Positions 9,994 through 19,869 are shown, counted from the first letter of the stretch. The stretch is 64,000 nucleotides of DNA from Candidatus Sumerlaea chitinivorans (GCA_003290465.1 CP030759.1:2616572-2680571); one strand, 5' to 3'. Notes: generated by a model from the letters alone, not told the origin. Program-made: numbers and translations.

Positions 9994-11466
9994 TTAGCGT
10001 GAAATGCGAAACCTTGGATCTTCCGGAAACAACCTGTGGAGTTGCTCTTGGCACGGTTTGATCCACTCCGAATTCGGAAAATACCGCAAGAAGGTCGCGA
10101 AAGCCTCTGGACCCCGCCGCGAATCTTTCCCTTCGAGCGAGAACAGACTTACAATCTTTATGAAATAGGCATGTTGGACATGCCAAAAGCCTGTCTCGGG
10201 AGGCCACAGTTCGCGATCTGGCGAGGCACTAATGCATTGCTCAGCGTATCGAAGAGCTTCCTTCATGTTTCCAACGGTAAAAAACCCCCGCGCTGCAAAG
10301 TAAGCAGCGTTTGCTTGCTCCAAAGTGGTCTGCTCATCTCGGAACTCAGTGAGAAACCGTGCACCCTCCTCCGCGACTTTCGCCCATTCATTGTGCCACT
10401 GGTAAGTCTCCAAGTACATCAGCCGGGCCCGCGCCTTATCCACCGGCTTCGTGCAAATGGCCTCCGCATCCTTGCAGAACTGCCGCACCCGCTCCCATGC
10501 TTCGAGGGGGATCGCCTCCCTCGCTTTCCATTTGCGGATGTAAATCTCAAACAGCACTCCCGCCGCCTGCAACGCAGCTGTCTCTTGGTAGTAGCGCGGG
10601 AGCTTAGAATCCATGAGCTCCAGATACGCCGCATGCGATTCCTCCCGCCGGTCGCCTCGATGGAGGAGCGCCGCCAGCCGAAGTTTACTCTCCAAAACCA
10701 AGCGCGACTGCGGCGCGATCGGCTCAAACAAATCCACAATCTCACGGAACACCTCGTAGGCCTCCTCGTCCCGCCGCTCTTTGATTAACAGGTGCCCGTA
10801 CGAAGAATACGCTCGCCGGCCGGCTCCTGTATCCGGATACGTGTCCCAGATCCGCTTGAGCTCCTTGAGCGCATCCTCCACGCGGCCGATCTTCGCCTGC
10901 GACGTCGCGTCATCGTATGCCGCCGATGCCTTGAGCTCGCGCTCGAGCCGCTCCGCAAGCGACTGAGTTGTTTGCCCCGCCGCCTCACGCATCGCGATCT
11001 CCACACGAATCCCATACGACGAATCCGGATGCAGCGTCCGCATGCGCGTCGCCATCTCCAACGCCGTGGACGTATCGCCCTCCGCAAACGCAACCTTCAG
11101 CGCGCGGTACGTCGCCTCGCTCGCATCGTACGTTAGCGGATCCATCTCGATCGCCTGACGATAGCTTGCCAGAGCCTTCGCTCGATTGCCCAGCCGCTCC
11201 CAGCAGCGTCCCTTGCGGATCGCACTGTTTTGTGCCGTCGGGTTCAGCGCAATCACTTCCTCAAACTTCTGGATCGCCTCCGCGTAGCGCCCCTGCCGCT
11301 CCAGCTCAAGCGCCTCCTTGCGTTGTTTCTTTATAATTTCTTTCTGAGCAAGCACTGGCGCACATTCGGCACTAGACACACCCAGTAGGGCCAACATCAG
11401 CACTGCACACGCCGCAGTGCGGCAGACACCAGTGTGGTTTCGATCTTTGACTTGTACCAATCGCAT
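9994..11466 (-). CDS. Module 1 protein B (B1), exported TPR protein
   Basis: 490 residues with an N-terminal signal peptide (about 1-36, ACAVLMLALLGVSSAECA). The mature part contains tetratricopeptide repeats: ALELERQGRYAEAIQKFEEV, then ERLGNRAKALASYRQAIEMD and further helical hairpins (GRVEDALKELKRIWDTYPDT). TPR domains mediate protein-protein contacts, here probably in the periplasm or at the cell surface. From RKEALELE onward it is almost identical to B2. Start ATG follows AGGAGGAG. It sits 24 nt after C1 and 23 nt before A1, consistent with one operon. Confidence 0.85.
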   Translation of the reverse strand: MRLVQVKDRNHTGVCRTAACAVLMLALLGVSSAECAPVLAQKEIIKKQRKEALELERQGRYAEAIQKFEEVIALNPTAQNSAIRKGRCWERLGNRAKALASYRQAIEMDPLTYDASEATYRALKVAFAEGDTSTALEMATRMRTLHPDSSYGIRVEIAMREAAGQTTQSLAERLERELKASAAYDDATSQAKIGRVEDALKELKRIWDTYPDTGAGRRAYSSYGHLLIKERRDEEAYEVFREIVDLFEPIAPQSRLVLESKLRLAALLHRGDRREESHAAYLELMDSKLPRYYQETAALQAAGVLFEIYIRKWKAREAIPLEAWERVRQFCKDAEAICTKPVDKARARLMYLETYQWHNEWAKVAEEGARFLTEFRDEQTTLEQANAAYFAARGFFTVGNMKEALRYAEQCISASPDRELWPPETGFWHVQHAYFIKIVSLFSLEGKDSRRGPEAFATFLRYFPNSEWIKPCQEQLHRLFPEDPRFRISR

Positions 11467-11490
11467 GATGACTCCTCCTTCTTGCTTCCC

Positions 11491-12771
11491 TCATTTCTGT
11501 CCTGGTTCTCTAAGAAAACGATCTGTTATTCTGAGCGCTGTGTGAATCTCATTGCGCACAAACAGTAATGTTTTGACGTCGGGTGGGGGATAGCGACGTG
11601 CTTCTAAATTCGAATACGTGGGGGATACAGAATTCCCGAGGGCGTTGTAAAGCCACTCTAAAAGTACCTGATTCCACCGCGCCACTGAACCCAGCTCCGT
11701 TGGAAATGCGAGAATCACGGAGTATAGAAACCCTTGAATCTGAGGAGAGCTTGCGTCCCGGAGCAGCCGAGAGAGTAGTGGGGTGGGACCAACGACGTCA
11801 AGGGAGAACGGGTTTCCATACCAGTCCATAAGTTGCGCCAAGGTTCTGTCCCTATCGCTTGGATGTAAGTAGAAGTTCCTCCCAGCCGAGGAGACCAGAT
11901 CATGCTTCCAAAGATTCAAATAAGAGTCGTCACGATCATCAAGCACATCCATCAGATACTCGGTATCCGTTGGCAGGCCACATTCGGATAGGGCTAAGAG
12001 GCAATCTCGACGAAGTAAGGAGTATACCGCATTGATTCGCGATTTCGCGAAGAAAAAGCGTTGCGGAAGGCCTCTGTATACGCGGGCATCTTCAATCACC
12101 GCCAGAGGTTGGAATTCATCGAGAAGCAGTTCGGTCGGGCTTTGGTAAAGCTGCTGCAAGGTTTTCACTGCCGCAGTAGTGTACGAAATCTTCCGGCGAG
12201 TATACAGGCCCCGGTTGAGGTAAAAGTCCTTGTAACCTAAAAAGATACCTAAAGTATAGTCGCTCGCAGTGTTTGCACGCAGCCACACGGGCCTTCGGAG
12301 CCTCGAGAACTCGGTCCCAGCCACCCACTCTCGCCTTTCAGCGAGAGGCACCTTGTCTATCTCAAAAGCAGGGGGGTAACGCCTCGCGAGCCCCCGCCAC
12401 GTCGGAAACAAGTTGTAGTGGTAAGCCAAAAACGTGGCCATGCCTTCTCCGGGTGTCGGATCCGGCAGCTCCTTGCTCATTTTGAGGAGCTGATCTATCG
12501 CTTGTAAAACGGTGCTCGTGCTTTCCGTGTGACTCAAGCATGAATCTACGGTACGTGCCAATTGATGATTACCGTAACAAGCAATGGACAATAGTCGTTG
12601 CTTGGCCACCACTGTCGTCTCAGCGTTAACATTGCGCGCTTCGAGAAGAATCGTGATCTCCCTCTCTTGATCTTGAGCAAAACTTCCTGAGATAAATGAA
12701 GCCGCCAAAACGAGGTTTAGAAGGGTTCTTCGAACAACTCGAATGATTCGCGAAGTTGGGGGGGTGTGCAT
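11491..12771 (-). CDS. Module 1 protein C (C1), exported protein of unknown family
   Basis: 426 residues from ATG 12771, which has an AGGAGG at 7 nt and lies 55 nt inside the 3' end of D1, suggesting translational coupling. A signal peptide is visible (TLLNLVLAASFISGSFAQ). The sequence is diverged from C2 and C3, but a shared C-terminal pattern remains: LLEWLYNALGNS, then VRNEIHTALRITDRFL, which matches VEWLYNCLGSS / LIREQMGTGVSIMNYF in C2 and LKFLHNCAG / LIQDQMQAGLQITDYF in C3. I do not recognise the family. Confidence 0.75.
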   Translation of the reverse strand: MHTPPTSRIIRVVRRTLLNLVLAASFISGSFAQDQEREITILLEARNVNAETTVVAKQRLLSIACYGNHQLARTVDSCLSHTESTSTVLQAIDQLLKMSKELPDPTPGEGMATFLAYHYNLFPTWRGLARRYPPAFEIDKVPLAERREWVAGTEFSRLRRPVWLRANTASDYTLGIFLGYKDFYLNRGLYTRRKISYTTAAVKTLQQLYQSPTELLLDEFQPLAVIEDARVYRGLPQRFFFAKSRINAVYSLLRRDCLLALSECGLPTDTEYLMDVLDDRDDSYLNLWKHDLVSSAGRNFYLHPSDRDRTLAQLMDWYGNPFSLDVVGPTPLLSRLLRDASSPQIQGFLYSVILAFPTELGSVARWNQVLLEWLYNALGNSVSPTYSNLEARRYPPPDVKTLLFVRNEIHTALRITDRFLREPGQK

Positions 12772-14042
12772 TGCCAATCCTCCTTTCCAAAGGATGCGCA
12801 CTGTGGGTACGATTCGGGCGACTGAAATTCTGAATCAGGCTGCGATGTGTAAGTTAAGCCGACCAGGTAGAATTTACGCACATCTATCATCTCTCGAAAA
12901 GCATCGGTGTTGACTGGATCCCCCCAGTTCTTTACCAAAACATACGGATTCGGAAATTCGTCTTCCCTTCTATAATACGCTACAAATTTCTCAACATAGT
13001 AAACGCGAGAGACTTGGAATATACTTTGAGTCACGTACAACCCTTTTTTGCCTTTCGCCAATACCCCACTAAAATTTGCTTGTCCTACTATGAGTTCGTC
13101 GGTTGGAATTTGTAGATTCACGCTAATCCCAGCGCTTATTAATTCAGATACTTTTATCTCGGGAGCTAGGGCGACACCTTCGATTATGTTGCCATCTCGT
13201 ACGGTTCCCACCTGAAAATTAGCTGTTCCCGTAAAGCAATCCTCTTCGCACCCGCTTATGCACTTCGCTAATGCGGGGAAACGAGTTGCGACGTGCTGCA
13301 TTCGATAGTAAGTGAGCTCAAGGCCATCAATGCCGGAAATGTGAAGGAGCAACGGTCTGCTAGTAAGACCAGCGCGCTGCGCGGATCTCGTATCCGAAAG
13401 GCAGGCTGGCACTCGGTAACGGACTGGTTTTACTACAACTTTAATGGTTACGCCCGTCGTCTCGCGCGCGTTAGCCTCTACCGCCAGCCCGCCAAGCATT
13501 TCAAATCGCTGCGGATTATCAGCAACAAAATTGAGCGTGTAGGTTGTAGCTTGCGTAAGCGTCAACGGTTTTACCTGCGAATCACCTTCAGGGCGACCAT
13601 ACTCGATCCTGGTTGTAACTTCATCATCTATCACCTGGATCTTGCAGGTTTGGGTTGTCCAGTTTGTCCCATCAGGAAGCTGAATGCCATGGTAGTAGAT
13701 TCGTAAATCCTGGTCCGACGCTGAAAGGCGTAGACCAAGGAGCCTTGCCCATTTCTCCGGTGTCATATCCGGCTCCGGGTCGTGACAGCAGCCGTTGGTA
13801 GTTATCACATCGATAATTCCGCACAACGTTATTGACGAACCAGGATCCACCTTCCAACTTGGACTCGTGCAAGGATCCTCTGGCTCGGGGGCAGGCGTAG
13901 GCACAGGAGTCGGCTCAGGAGGAGGTAGAACGGGCGGCCCCGGCTCCCCCGCGGTCAGTGCACAGGTGAGCAGTTGAGTAGTCAACACCAGGAGAAACCG
14001 CGCAACTGTTGGTGTTCTCAGCGCCAGCCTAATTCGTCGCAA
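12717..14042 (-). CDS. Module 1 protein D (D1), secreted Pro/Thr-linker Cys-rich protein
   Basis: The frame opens at TTG 14042 with a full signal peptide (VARFLLVLTTQLLTCALTAG), then a Pro/Glu/Thr linker (about 35-55, PPPEPTPVPTPAPEPED), then a Cys-containing domain. The start of the mature domain is shared by all three D proteins: SITLCGIIDV...CCHDPEPDMTPEKWARLLGL. The rest is variable. An alternative, better-placed start is the leader ATG at 14089 (GGAG Shine-Dalgarno), which is out of frame here because of the CCTCT repeat count (4); 3 or 6 units would put it in frame. Family unknown; probably cell-surface or secreted. Confidence 0.75.
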   Translation of the reverse strand: MRRIRLALRTPTVARFLLVLTTQLLTCALTAGEPGPPVLPPPEPTPVPTPAPEPEDPCTSPSWKVDPGSSITLCGIIDVITTNGCCHDPEPDMTPEKWARLLGLRLSASDQDLRIYYHGIQLPDGTNWTTQTCKIQVIDDEVTTRIEYGRPEGDSQVKPLTLTQATTYTLNFVADNPQRFEMLGGLAVEANARETTGVTIKVVVKPVRYRVPACLSDTRSAQRAGLTSRPLLLHISGIDGLELTYYRMQHVATRFPALAKCISGCEEDCFTGTANFQVGTVRDGNIIEGVALAPEIKVSELISAGISVNLQIPTDELIVGQANFSGVLAKGKKGLYVTQSIFQVSRVYYVEKFVAYYRREDEFPNPYVLVKNWGDPVNTDAFREMIDVRKFYLVGLTYTSQPDSEFQSPESYPQCASFGKEDWQCTPPQLRESFELFEEPF

Positions 14043-14057
14043 CAGTGCACGAGGAGG

Positions 14058-14077
14058 AGAGGAGAGGAGAGGAGAGG
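14058..14077 (-). repeat. Pentanucleotide CCTCT repeat, 4 perfect units, module 1
   Basis: On the minus strand four CCTCT units plus an imperfect CCTCC follow ATGAATAAACGT (ATG at 14089). Read from that ATG the peptide is MNKRPLLSSPLLL and stops after 23 codons. Removing one unit would fuse MNKRPLLSSPP to the D1 signal peptide without a stop. Confidence 0.9.
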
Positions 14078-14294
14078 ACGTTTATTCATCGTTCTTTCTC
14101 CACCACATTTCAATCTTCTCGGTTGCGGCCTTTAGCTGTGGCTGAGGTTGAGTGTCAACAAAAAAATCAACTGAAATTGTTGGTTTTTGCCCTCTTGGCG
14201 TTCGAATCAGGCGATCCCCGACACCCAAAGCGCCACCCGTACCATTGTAAACCACTGCCCGTGACTAAAAAGCCTCCCACCACGTTGGTGAAGC
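14078..14294 (-). promoter_or_regulatory. Conserved module leader 1
   Basis: About 220 bp between the stop of A2 and the repeat tract. It is nearly identical to the leader at 19900-20115. It holds, on the minus strand, TTGACA (14158-14153) as a candidate -35 element after a T-rich run, a weak TAAAGG about 18 nt further on, and GGTGGAGAAAGAACG directly before ATG 14089, a good ribosome binding site with 8-nt spacing. A small CACC/GGTG hairpin followed by TTTTT lies just after the A2 stop and could terminate module 2. Confidence 0.6.
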
Positions 14295-15692
14295 TCATCT
14301 CGTCCCCGTGGTTCCCTCATCGTCCCACGGCAGCCAGCCCTTTTTCTGCAGCCGGTAGGTGAGAACCTCGTGGTAGCCAAATACTTGACTCATTGCTGGT
14401 ACGAGTTTGGCATCTTTTTGCTTAGCCTTAAAGTGTGACGAAGCACAGTTCCACACGAGGTAGCTATACTCGGGCCAAAAAGGACCGGGGACCCGGAGAA
14501 TATCGTAGGGTTCATAGAACCCTATTTCTCTGAACAGCTGACCATACCCCCGATAGAAGGCATCAATACTTGCAAGCCGCAGCTCCTGACTGATCTTCAA
14601 ATCTCTTCCGGATTCCTTCTTCAAATCCGCAGCGAGCTCTGCTAAAACGCGTACCGTCGCACTCTGCTGGAACCACGCGTTATCTGATGTTGAAGATGCT
14701 GCGTCAGAGTTCGTCACCAAGTTATGATCGGAATCATGGGGAGGGATAATATCTGCTAAGAGTTCCAGAACCGCCGCGCGAATAGGAATCCGGCGCATCT
14801 CCACCGTCCGAGCAAAAGAAAAATCCTCCTTCGGTTCTACAAACGCGAGTGGTCTCCCCTCCTGATCTTGTATCCGCCAGAGCCGCAAGAGCGGATCAAG
14901 ATCCCCACTCTCCTGACAGTAAAGTACCAGAAGAGGTAGATAGGGTGGCGCCGGAGAATCCGGGTCATAAGGCACATACCGATACCCTGACCAATGATGG
15001 AAAAACACGTGCCAGCGCGCAGTGGTTGTTTCGGCATCAAGATACCCACGGATTTTGGCCAATAAGTCTGGTGCCAACTTGGTGGACTGAAGTTCCTGCG
15101 GGAGGAGTTGCCTGACCACCTCGGGAACCTCACAGCCGATGGGTTTGCCGAGGAGGACATCCTTGTAGACACCGATGATGCGTCGAGTGCGAAGCGCGAG
15201 GGCCTTCTGTTTGACCTCTTTCTGTTCCTCAGGCGTCCCACGCACATAGACAATTGCCCCAGCCACTGACTCCTCGGGGGTATACAGAAACTCCGCTTTT
15301 TTCACCACACCGCGCGCCCACTCCAGTGACCCCGTTGTGTCCGGACTCAGCGCCCGTTGCGCCAACGCCCGACGCTCCTCCTCTGCCGGTAACTTCCCCG
15401 AGGCAAGCACCCGGGCCCAGTAGCCCGGAGGCTCGTCTAGCCCTTCATACGCCCACAAGAGCACGTCTTCGAGAAGGGCTTGGGTCGGAGCCTTCTCGCC
15501 GCGGTTGATCGCTTCCCCATCCACCAACTGCGCGCGCAGCAACGCCCACAAGCCGGGGTTCGCTACGCGAACCATGCCAACTCCTTGACCCTGCCCAATC
15601 GCAACGAGAAGAAAAATTGTAAGAGCCCCGACGATGGCGGCCTTCCACCATTGGATATGCTGTCCCACTCTTTCTTTCGGGTTCCTCATCAT
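14295..15692 (-). CDS. Module 2 protein A (A2), exported protein of unknown family
   Basis: 465 residues from ATG 15692, 24 nt after the B2 stop. Export segment at about 17-33. Residues 1 to about 190 differ from A1 at only a few positions. The sequence then diverges fully (from KPIGCEVPE onward) and becomes conserved again at YHEVLTYRLQKKGWLPW near the end. The switch between near-identity and divergence within one gene suggests a mosaic made by recombination. Function unknown; see A1. Confidence 0.8.
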   Translation of the reverse strand: MMRNPKERVGQHIQWWKAAIVGALTIFLLVAIGQGQGVGMVRVANPGLWALLRAQLVDGEAINRGEKAPTQALLEDVLLWAYEGLDEPPGYWARVLASGKLPAEEERRALAQRALSPDTTGSLEWARGVVKKAEFLYTPEESVAGAIVYVRGTPEEQKEVKQKALALRTRRIIGVYKDVLLGKPIGCEVPEVVRQLLPQELQSTKLAPDLLAKIRGYLDAETTTARWHVFFHHWSGYRYVPYDPDSPAPPYLPLLVLYCQESGDLDPLLRLWRIQDQEGRPLAFVEPKEDFSFARTVEMRRIPIRAAVLELLADIIPPHDSDHNLVTNSDAASSTSDNAWFQQSATVRVLAELAADLKKESGRDLKISQELRLASIDAFYRGYGQLFREIGFYEPYDILRVPGPFWPEYSYLVWNCASSHFKAKQKDAKLVPAMSQVFGYHEVLTYRLQKKGWLPWDDEGTTGTR

Positions 15693-15715
15693 CCTATTCG
15701 CCTCTCCAGTCCACC

Positions 15716-17176
15716 TTAGCGTGAAATGCGAAACCTTGGATCTTGCGGAAACATGCGCTGAAGTTGCTCTTGGCACGGTTTGATCCACTCCGAATTTGGA
15801 AAATATCTCAGAAAGCTCTCGTAAGCCTCCTGACCTCGCACCGAGTCTTTCCCCTCGAGTGAGAACAGACTCACAATCTTCATGTGGTAGGCATGCTGGA
15901 CATGCCAAAAGCCCGTCTCGGGCCACAGCTCACGATCCGGCGAAGCGCTGAGGCATTGCTCCGCATACCGAAGAGCTTCCTTCATGTTTCCAATGGTAAA
16001 GAATCCCCGCGCCGCAAAGTAAGCAGCGGAGGCTTGCTCCCGCGTCGTCTGGTCATCTCGGAACTCAGTGAGAAACCGTGCACCCTCCTCCGCGACTTTT
16101 GCCCATTCATTGTGCCACTGGTAGGTCTCCAAGTACATGAGCCGCGCTCGAGCTTTGTCCACCGGCTTCGAGCAAATGGCCTCCGCATCCTTGCAGAATT
16201 GCCGCACCCGCTCCCATGCTTCGAGGGGGATCGCCTCCCTCGCCTTCCATTTGCGGATGTAAATCTCAAACAGCACTCCCGCCGCCTGCAAAGCCGCTGT
16301 CTCTTGGTAGTAGCGCGGGTACTTAGAATCCATCAGCTCCAGATACGCCGCATGCGATTCCTCCCGCCGGTCGCCTCGATGGAGGAGCGCCGCTAGCCGA
16401 AGTTTACTCTCCAAAACCAAGCGCGACTGCGGCGCGATCGGCTCAAACAAATCCACAATCTCCCGGAATACCTCGTACGCCTCCTCGTCCCGCCGCTCTT
16501 TGATTAACAGGTGCCCATACGAAGAGTACGCCCGTCGGCCGGCTGCTGTATCCGGATACGTGTCCCAGATCCGCTTGAGCTCCTTGAGCGCATCCTCCAC
16601 GCGGCCAACCTTCGCCTGCGACGTCGCGTCATCGTATGCCGCCGATGCCTTGAGCTCGCGCTCGAGCCGCTCCGCAAGCGGCTGAGTCGTTTGCCCCGCC
16701 GCCTCACGCATCGCCATCTCCACACGAATCCCATACGACGAATCCGGATGCAGCGTCCGCATGCGCGTCGCCATCTCCAACGCCGTGGACGTATCGCCCT
16801 CCGCAAGTGCAACCTTTAGCGCGCGGTACGTCGCCTCGCTCGCATCGTACGTTAGCGGATCCATCTCGATCGCCTGACGATAGCTTTCCAGGGCTTTCGC
16901 TCGATTGCCCAGCCGCTCCCAGCAGCGTCCCTTGCGGATCGCACTGTTCTGTGCCGTCGGGTTCAGCGCAATCACTTCCTCAAACTTCTGGATCGCTTCC
17001 GCGTAGCGCCCCTCCCGCTCCAGCTCAAGCGCCTCCTTGCGACGCTCCGTTGCCTTTTTTAAAGGAGATCCCTCACTGGCGGCGTCCAGTTGAGCGCCTG
17101 CACATGCAAGCAGCAACCCCAATACCGCATACGGAATGCCTTTAATACCTTTGTTGATAGCAGATTTGAGATGCAT
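15716..17176 (-). CDS. Module 2 protein B (B2), exported TPR protein
   Basis: 486 residues, start ATG 17176 after GAGGAGGAAG. The signal peptide (about 10-33, GIPYAVLGLLLACAGAQLDA) is unrelated to that of B1, but from RRKEALELERE the mature protein is almost identical to B1 through its C-terminus (QLQRMFPQDPRFRISR). Several TPR-like helical hairpins are visible. Expected to act outside the cytoplasm as a scaffold for the other module proteins; that role is an inference from operon position and TPR content. Confidence 0.85.
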   Translation of the reverse strand: MHLKSAINKGIKGIPYAVLGLLLACAGAQLDAASEGSPLKKATERRKEALELEREGRYAEAIQKFEEVIALNPTAQNSAIRKGRCWERLGNRAKALESYRQAIEMDPLTYDASEATYRALKVALAEGDTSTALEMATRMRTLHPDSSYGIRVEMAMREAAGQTTQPLAERLERELKASAAYDDATSQAKVGRVEDALKELKRIWDTYPDTAAGRRAYSSYGHLLIKERRDEEAYEVFREIVDLFEPIAPQSRLVLESKLRLAALLHRGDRREESHAAYLELMDSKYPRYYQETAALQAAGVLFEIYIRKWKAREAIPLEAWERVRQFCKDAEAICSKPVDKARARLMYLETYQWHNEWAKVAEEGARFLTEFRDDQTTREQASAAYFAARGFFTIGNMKEALRYAEQCLSASPDRELWPETGFWHVQHAYHMKIVSLFSLEGKDSVRGQEAYESFLRYFPNSEWIKPCQEQLQRMFPQDPRFRISR

Positions 17177-17224
17177 AGCTTACTTCCTCCTCTTATAAAA
17201 ACGTTTACTCGTATCCTTACTAAC

Positions 17225-18514
17225 TTACCTGCCCATTTTAAGGTGGTCTGAAAAGTAATTCATTATAGATACGCCAGTTCCCATTTGTTCCCTTATAAGT
17301 GAGACATACTCAACATCTGCGGGTATCAACGAAGCGTCTTTGCCAGCCTTAGCTTCTATTGAACTTCCCAGACAATTGTACAACCATTCCACCATTTCCA
17401 CCTGCTCGAGCATTTTCCTTGACCATTCATCCGGCAGATTGCTGGACACTTCGAATAAGAACGCTTTTACACTCGGACATGACGACCAAAATAGGAGCAA
17501 AGTGATCTCCGGCGGCGCGAATAATGCTGGAAAGATCGCTACCCCACGCCTCTCTTTAGAGGATAACTGGGCAATTCGGCGTAAGTCTTCCCGTATTAAC
17601 TTTAGACTTTCATCTCCTTTGGGCGTTTTTCGTTCTGCACTTGATAGATAGAGACCTCCCAATATTTCAACAAGTTGCTCCACCTTTCTTGGGTACAACC
17701 ACCATGACGCATCCAAGAAGTGCGGTGATGCCCACGTCGCATCCAACTCCGGCTCGCCATACAGGTACTCATAATAATTAAAGTAAGGACCAAGCAACGC
17801 AAAATTTCGCGCAGCGGAGCCAAATGGTAGCTCTTTGCTAATCTTCGGGTCCCTTGCTTCGACTTCTGCCAACAAGATTGGATAAAGATCATCAAGCAGC
17901 CTAACGTTCGCTTCCAGAAAATTCGGAGCATACACTTGTCGCATGTACTTCCAGGCATCTCGCTTCGGAATGTCGGAACGCGAAGGTGCGGGCAGACGAT
18001 ATCCCAATATCCACAAGTTACTAACGATCTCGCGGTAAGGTGTCCACAGGTTTGCTCGGACCTCAGGGGGTAGCCAAAGGAGAGTGTTGGTGGTGATTTC
18101 CAACCACCTCGACTTGTCTATTTTCTCCTTTCGAACGCTCGGCTTGCCGTTCACTTGTTCCGAATATAGGCCGGAACCCAATCCAAGAGCTACCGCAAGA
18201 CTCTCTGAAATGGTCGTTTCTGGCGCAGTCCTTCCTAATGCAAATAGCTTATTGCACACGCTTGATACCGTGTCCCCCGTCGCTCGGATCGAAAAACAGG
18301 CATCCAGCTCTTTCGCAAGATCTTCGTTGCCACACGCGATGGCATATAGCATCTGCTCTCGAATTTCTGTCGTGTTTTGTTCCAAGCGAGAAACTGTTAA
18401 CCGAAACAGAAGCTCACTAATAGGAACTGGGTGGGCTACCGTTCTGCCAGGATTGGCGAAACAGGAAACCGTTATGAGAAATATACTTCCGAAAACAGTG
18501 AAGACGTTTCGCAT
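17225..18514 (-). CDS. Module 2 protein C (C2), exported protein of unknown family
   Basis: 429 residues from ATG 18514, with AGGAG 10 nt upstream; a TTG at 18523 is less likely. Signal peptide VFTVFGSIFLITVSCFANPG. Overall diverged from C1 and C3 but keeps the C-terminal hallmarks VEWLYNCLGSSIEA and LIREQMGTGVSIMNYFSDHL. Located 22 nt after D2 and 48 nt before B2. Codon use looks AT-richer than in B2 beside it, as is also true for the D genes. Confidence 0.75.
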   Translation of the reverse strand: MRNVFTVFGSIFLITVSCFANPGRTVAHPVPISELLFRLTVSRLEQNTTEIREQMLYAIACGNEDLAKELDACFSIRATGDTVSSVCNKLFALGRTAPETTISESLAVALGLGSGLYSEQVNGKPSVRKEKIDKSRWLEITTNTLLWLPPEVRANLWTPYREIVSNLWILGYRLPAPSRSDIPKRDAWKYMRQVYAPNFLEANVRLLDDLYPILLAEVEARDPKISKELPFGSAARNFALLGPYFNYYEYLYGEPELDATWASPHFLDASWWLYPRKVEQLVEILGGLYLSSAERKTPKGDESLKLIREDLRRIAQLSSKERRGVAIFPALFAPPEITLLLFWSSCPSVKAFLFEVSSNLPDEWSRKMLEQVEMVEWLYNCLGSSIEAKAGKDASLIPADVEYVSLIREQMGTGVSIMNYFSDHLKMGR

Positions 18515-18536
18515 AGGAAACAAGCTCCTGTAGGAA

Positions 18537-19808
18537 TTAATAATGCTCAGCGTTTATCCAAGACTGCATCACTGAGTCATAAACCGTAATTGGTTGCAAA
18601 GGAACTTCCGGTAGTGGAGTATTGCCTATAGGCATGTCTTGTACCACTTGCTGTTGGCTGGGAAGAAGATCTGGCCGTCCAGCACAAGTAAAACGAGGGA
18701 TAAATTCATCCGTTTTTTCACGTATCGGACTTGCGGCAATCAGCGTCCATTCTGTTGCAGTTGCCCCTGGACCTCCTTGGGGATTAAATAAGAATTGTTC
18801 GTCGGTCCAGAGATACTCCTCGCTGTTAAATCTGAAGTAAACGCGGCCCTGCGCTTCGTAAACAGCTCCGTCGTAGCCGCGCTCCTTCTGGAATCCTTGT
18901 AGCAAGCAAAACCTACACTCCGGCAAGGTGTAAGACACGGTGGATATGAAAGCTTCTATGTTTGTGTATTCGTCGTGCGGGAGGGTAAATGAAATGCTAC
19001 CACCAAGCTTGACAAGCTTCTTAATTGTTACCTCGCCACACACGGTGCCACCCGTAATACCCCCATCTGTGTGGGTGCCAATCTGTGCAGATATTTTAGA
19101 GAGCTGAATGGTGGTGTTTTGACGCTGGCACGAACTGCCACTTTGAGAGACAAGCGGGGTAAAAATCGTCTTAATGTGGCGAACTCGTGCATACTGGCTG
19201 TATACCAGAACGCGCTCTCCCAAGAACGTCCCCAACCTCTCAACTTTTGTCGTGAAAGCGTCTGAATCAGGCATATGAGCATCTTTCAGTTGCTCTATCT
19301 CGGTTCCTTCCACTATCTCCCGAACAGGAATATGAACGTCTACTATTGTCGTTTCATCAGCATTCGCCCAATACCACGCACCCGCGTGCCAGGGATCGGG
19401 TTCCTGGCGGGGTGGTGTGCTGGCGTATAACCTGAGGACATAATCACCCGGAATCGTTAACGTTATTAAGGGTGTACCGAAGCCCCACTCCCACTGGACT
19501 TCATCATCGAATAACCATTCACTACATACTATATCTGTCGTCTCCTTTCCGATTTCTACCGTCTTCCTGAGCCGTAACACGTCTTTGTCCTTAATCGTTG
19601 GGGACAAGCCGAAGTAGTCTGCCCAATCTTGCGGCGTCATGTTTTCCTTTGGATCACAGCACCGTACGGGTTGGGTTGTAATGTCATGCACGCCAGTCAC
19701 CGTGATGGGGGGGCCCGCCAACGCGATGGGGTAGCAGTCGCTACTGGGAGTTGGAGCGGGCGTGGGAGTCGGAGTAGGATTTGGTTCGACGGCATAAAGG
19801 GGGAGCAT
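18537..19808 (-). CDS. Module 2 protein D (D2), secreted protein, apparently out of frame with its start
   Basis: The first ATG in frame (19808) lies after the hydrophobic core of the signal peptide, which is encoded just upstream without any ATG, GTG or TTG (FRWPKRLLIAAAVIGSMLPL). The mature part begins with a Thr/Pro linker (EPNPTPTPTPAPTPSSDC), then the shared PPITVTGVHDI...CCDPKENMTPQDWADYFGL block and a variable region with paired cysteines. The natural start is probably ATG 19911 in the leader, which needs 4 or 7 CCTCT units instead of the present 6. Secreted or surface protein of unknown family. Confidence 0.75.
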   Translation of the reverse strand: MLPLYAVEPNPTPTPTPAPTPSSDCYPIALAGPPITVTGVHDITTQPVRCCDPKENMTPQDWADYFGLSPTIKDKDVLRLRKTVEIGKETTDIVCSEWLFDDEVQWEWGFGTPLITLTIPGDYVLRLYASTPPRQEPDPWHAGAWYWANADETTIVDVHIPVREIVEGTEIEQLKDAHMPDSDAFTTKVERLGTFLGERVLVYSQYARVRHIKTIFTPLVSQSGSSCQRQNTTIQLSKISAQIGTHTDGGITGGTVCGEVTIKKLVKLGGSISFTLPHDEYTNIEAFISTVSYTLPECRFCLLQGFQKERGYDGAVYEAQGRVYFRFNSEEYLWTDEQFLFNPQGGPGATATEWTLIAASPIREKTDEFIPRFTCAGRPDLLPSQQQVVQDMPIGNTPLPEVPLQPITVYDSVMQSWINAEHY

Positions 19809-19869
19809 GGACCCGATGACTGCAGCTGCGATCAGCAGACGTTTAGGCCAACGAAATACCGATGAAAGG

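Noticed and set aside
10036-11136. Long plus-strand frames opposite the B genes, repeated in all three modules
   Set aside because: They recur only because the B genes are nearly identical; composition is Arg/Pro/Ser-rich as expected of shadows.
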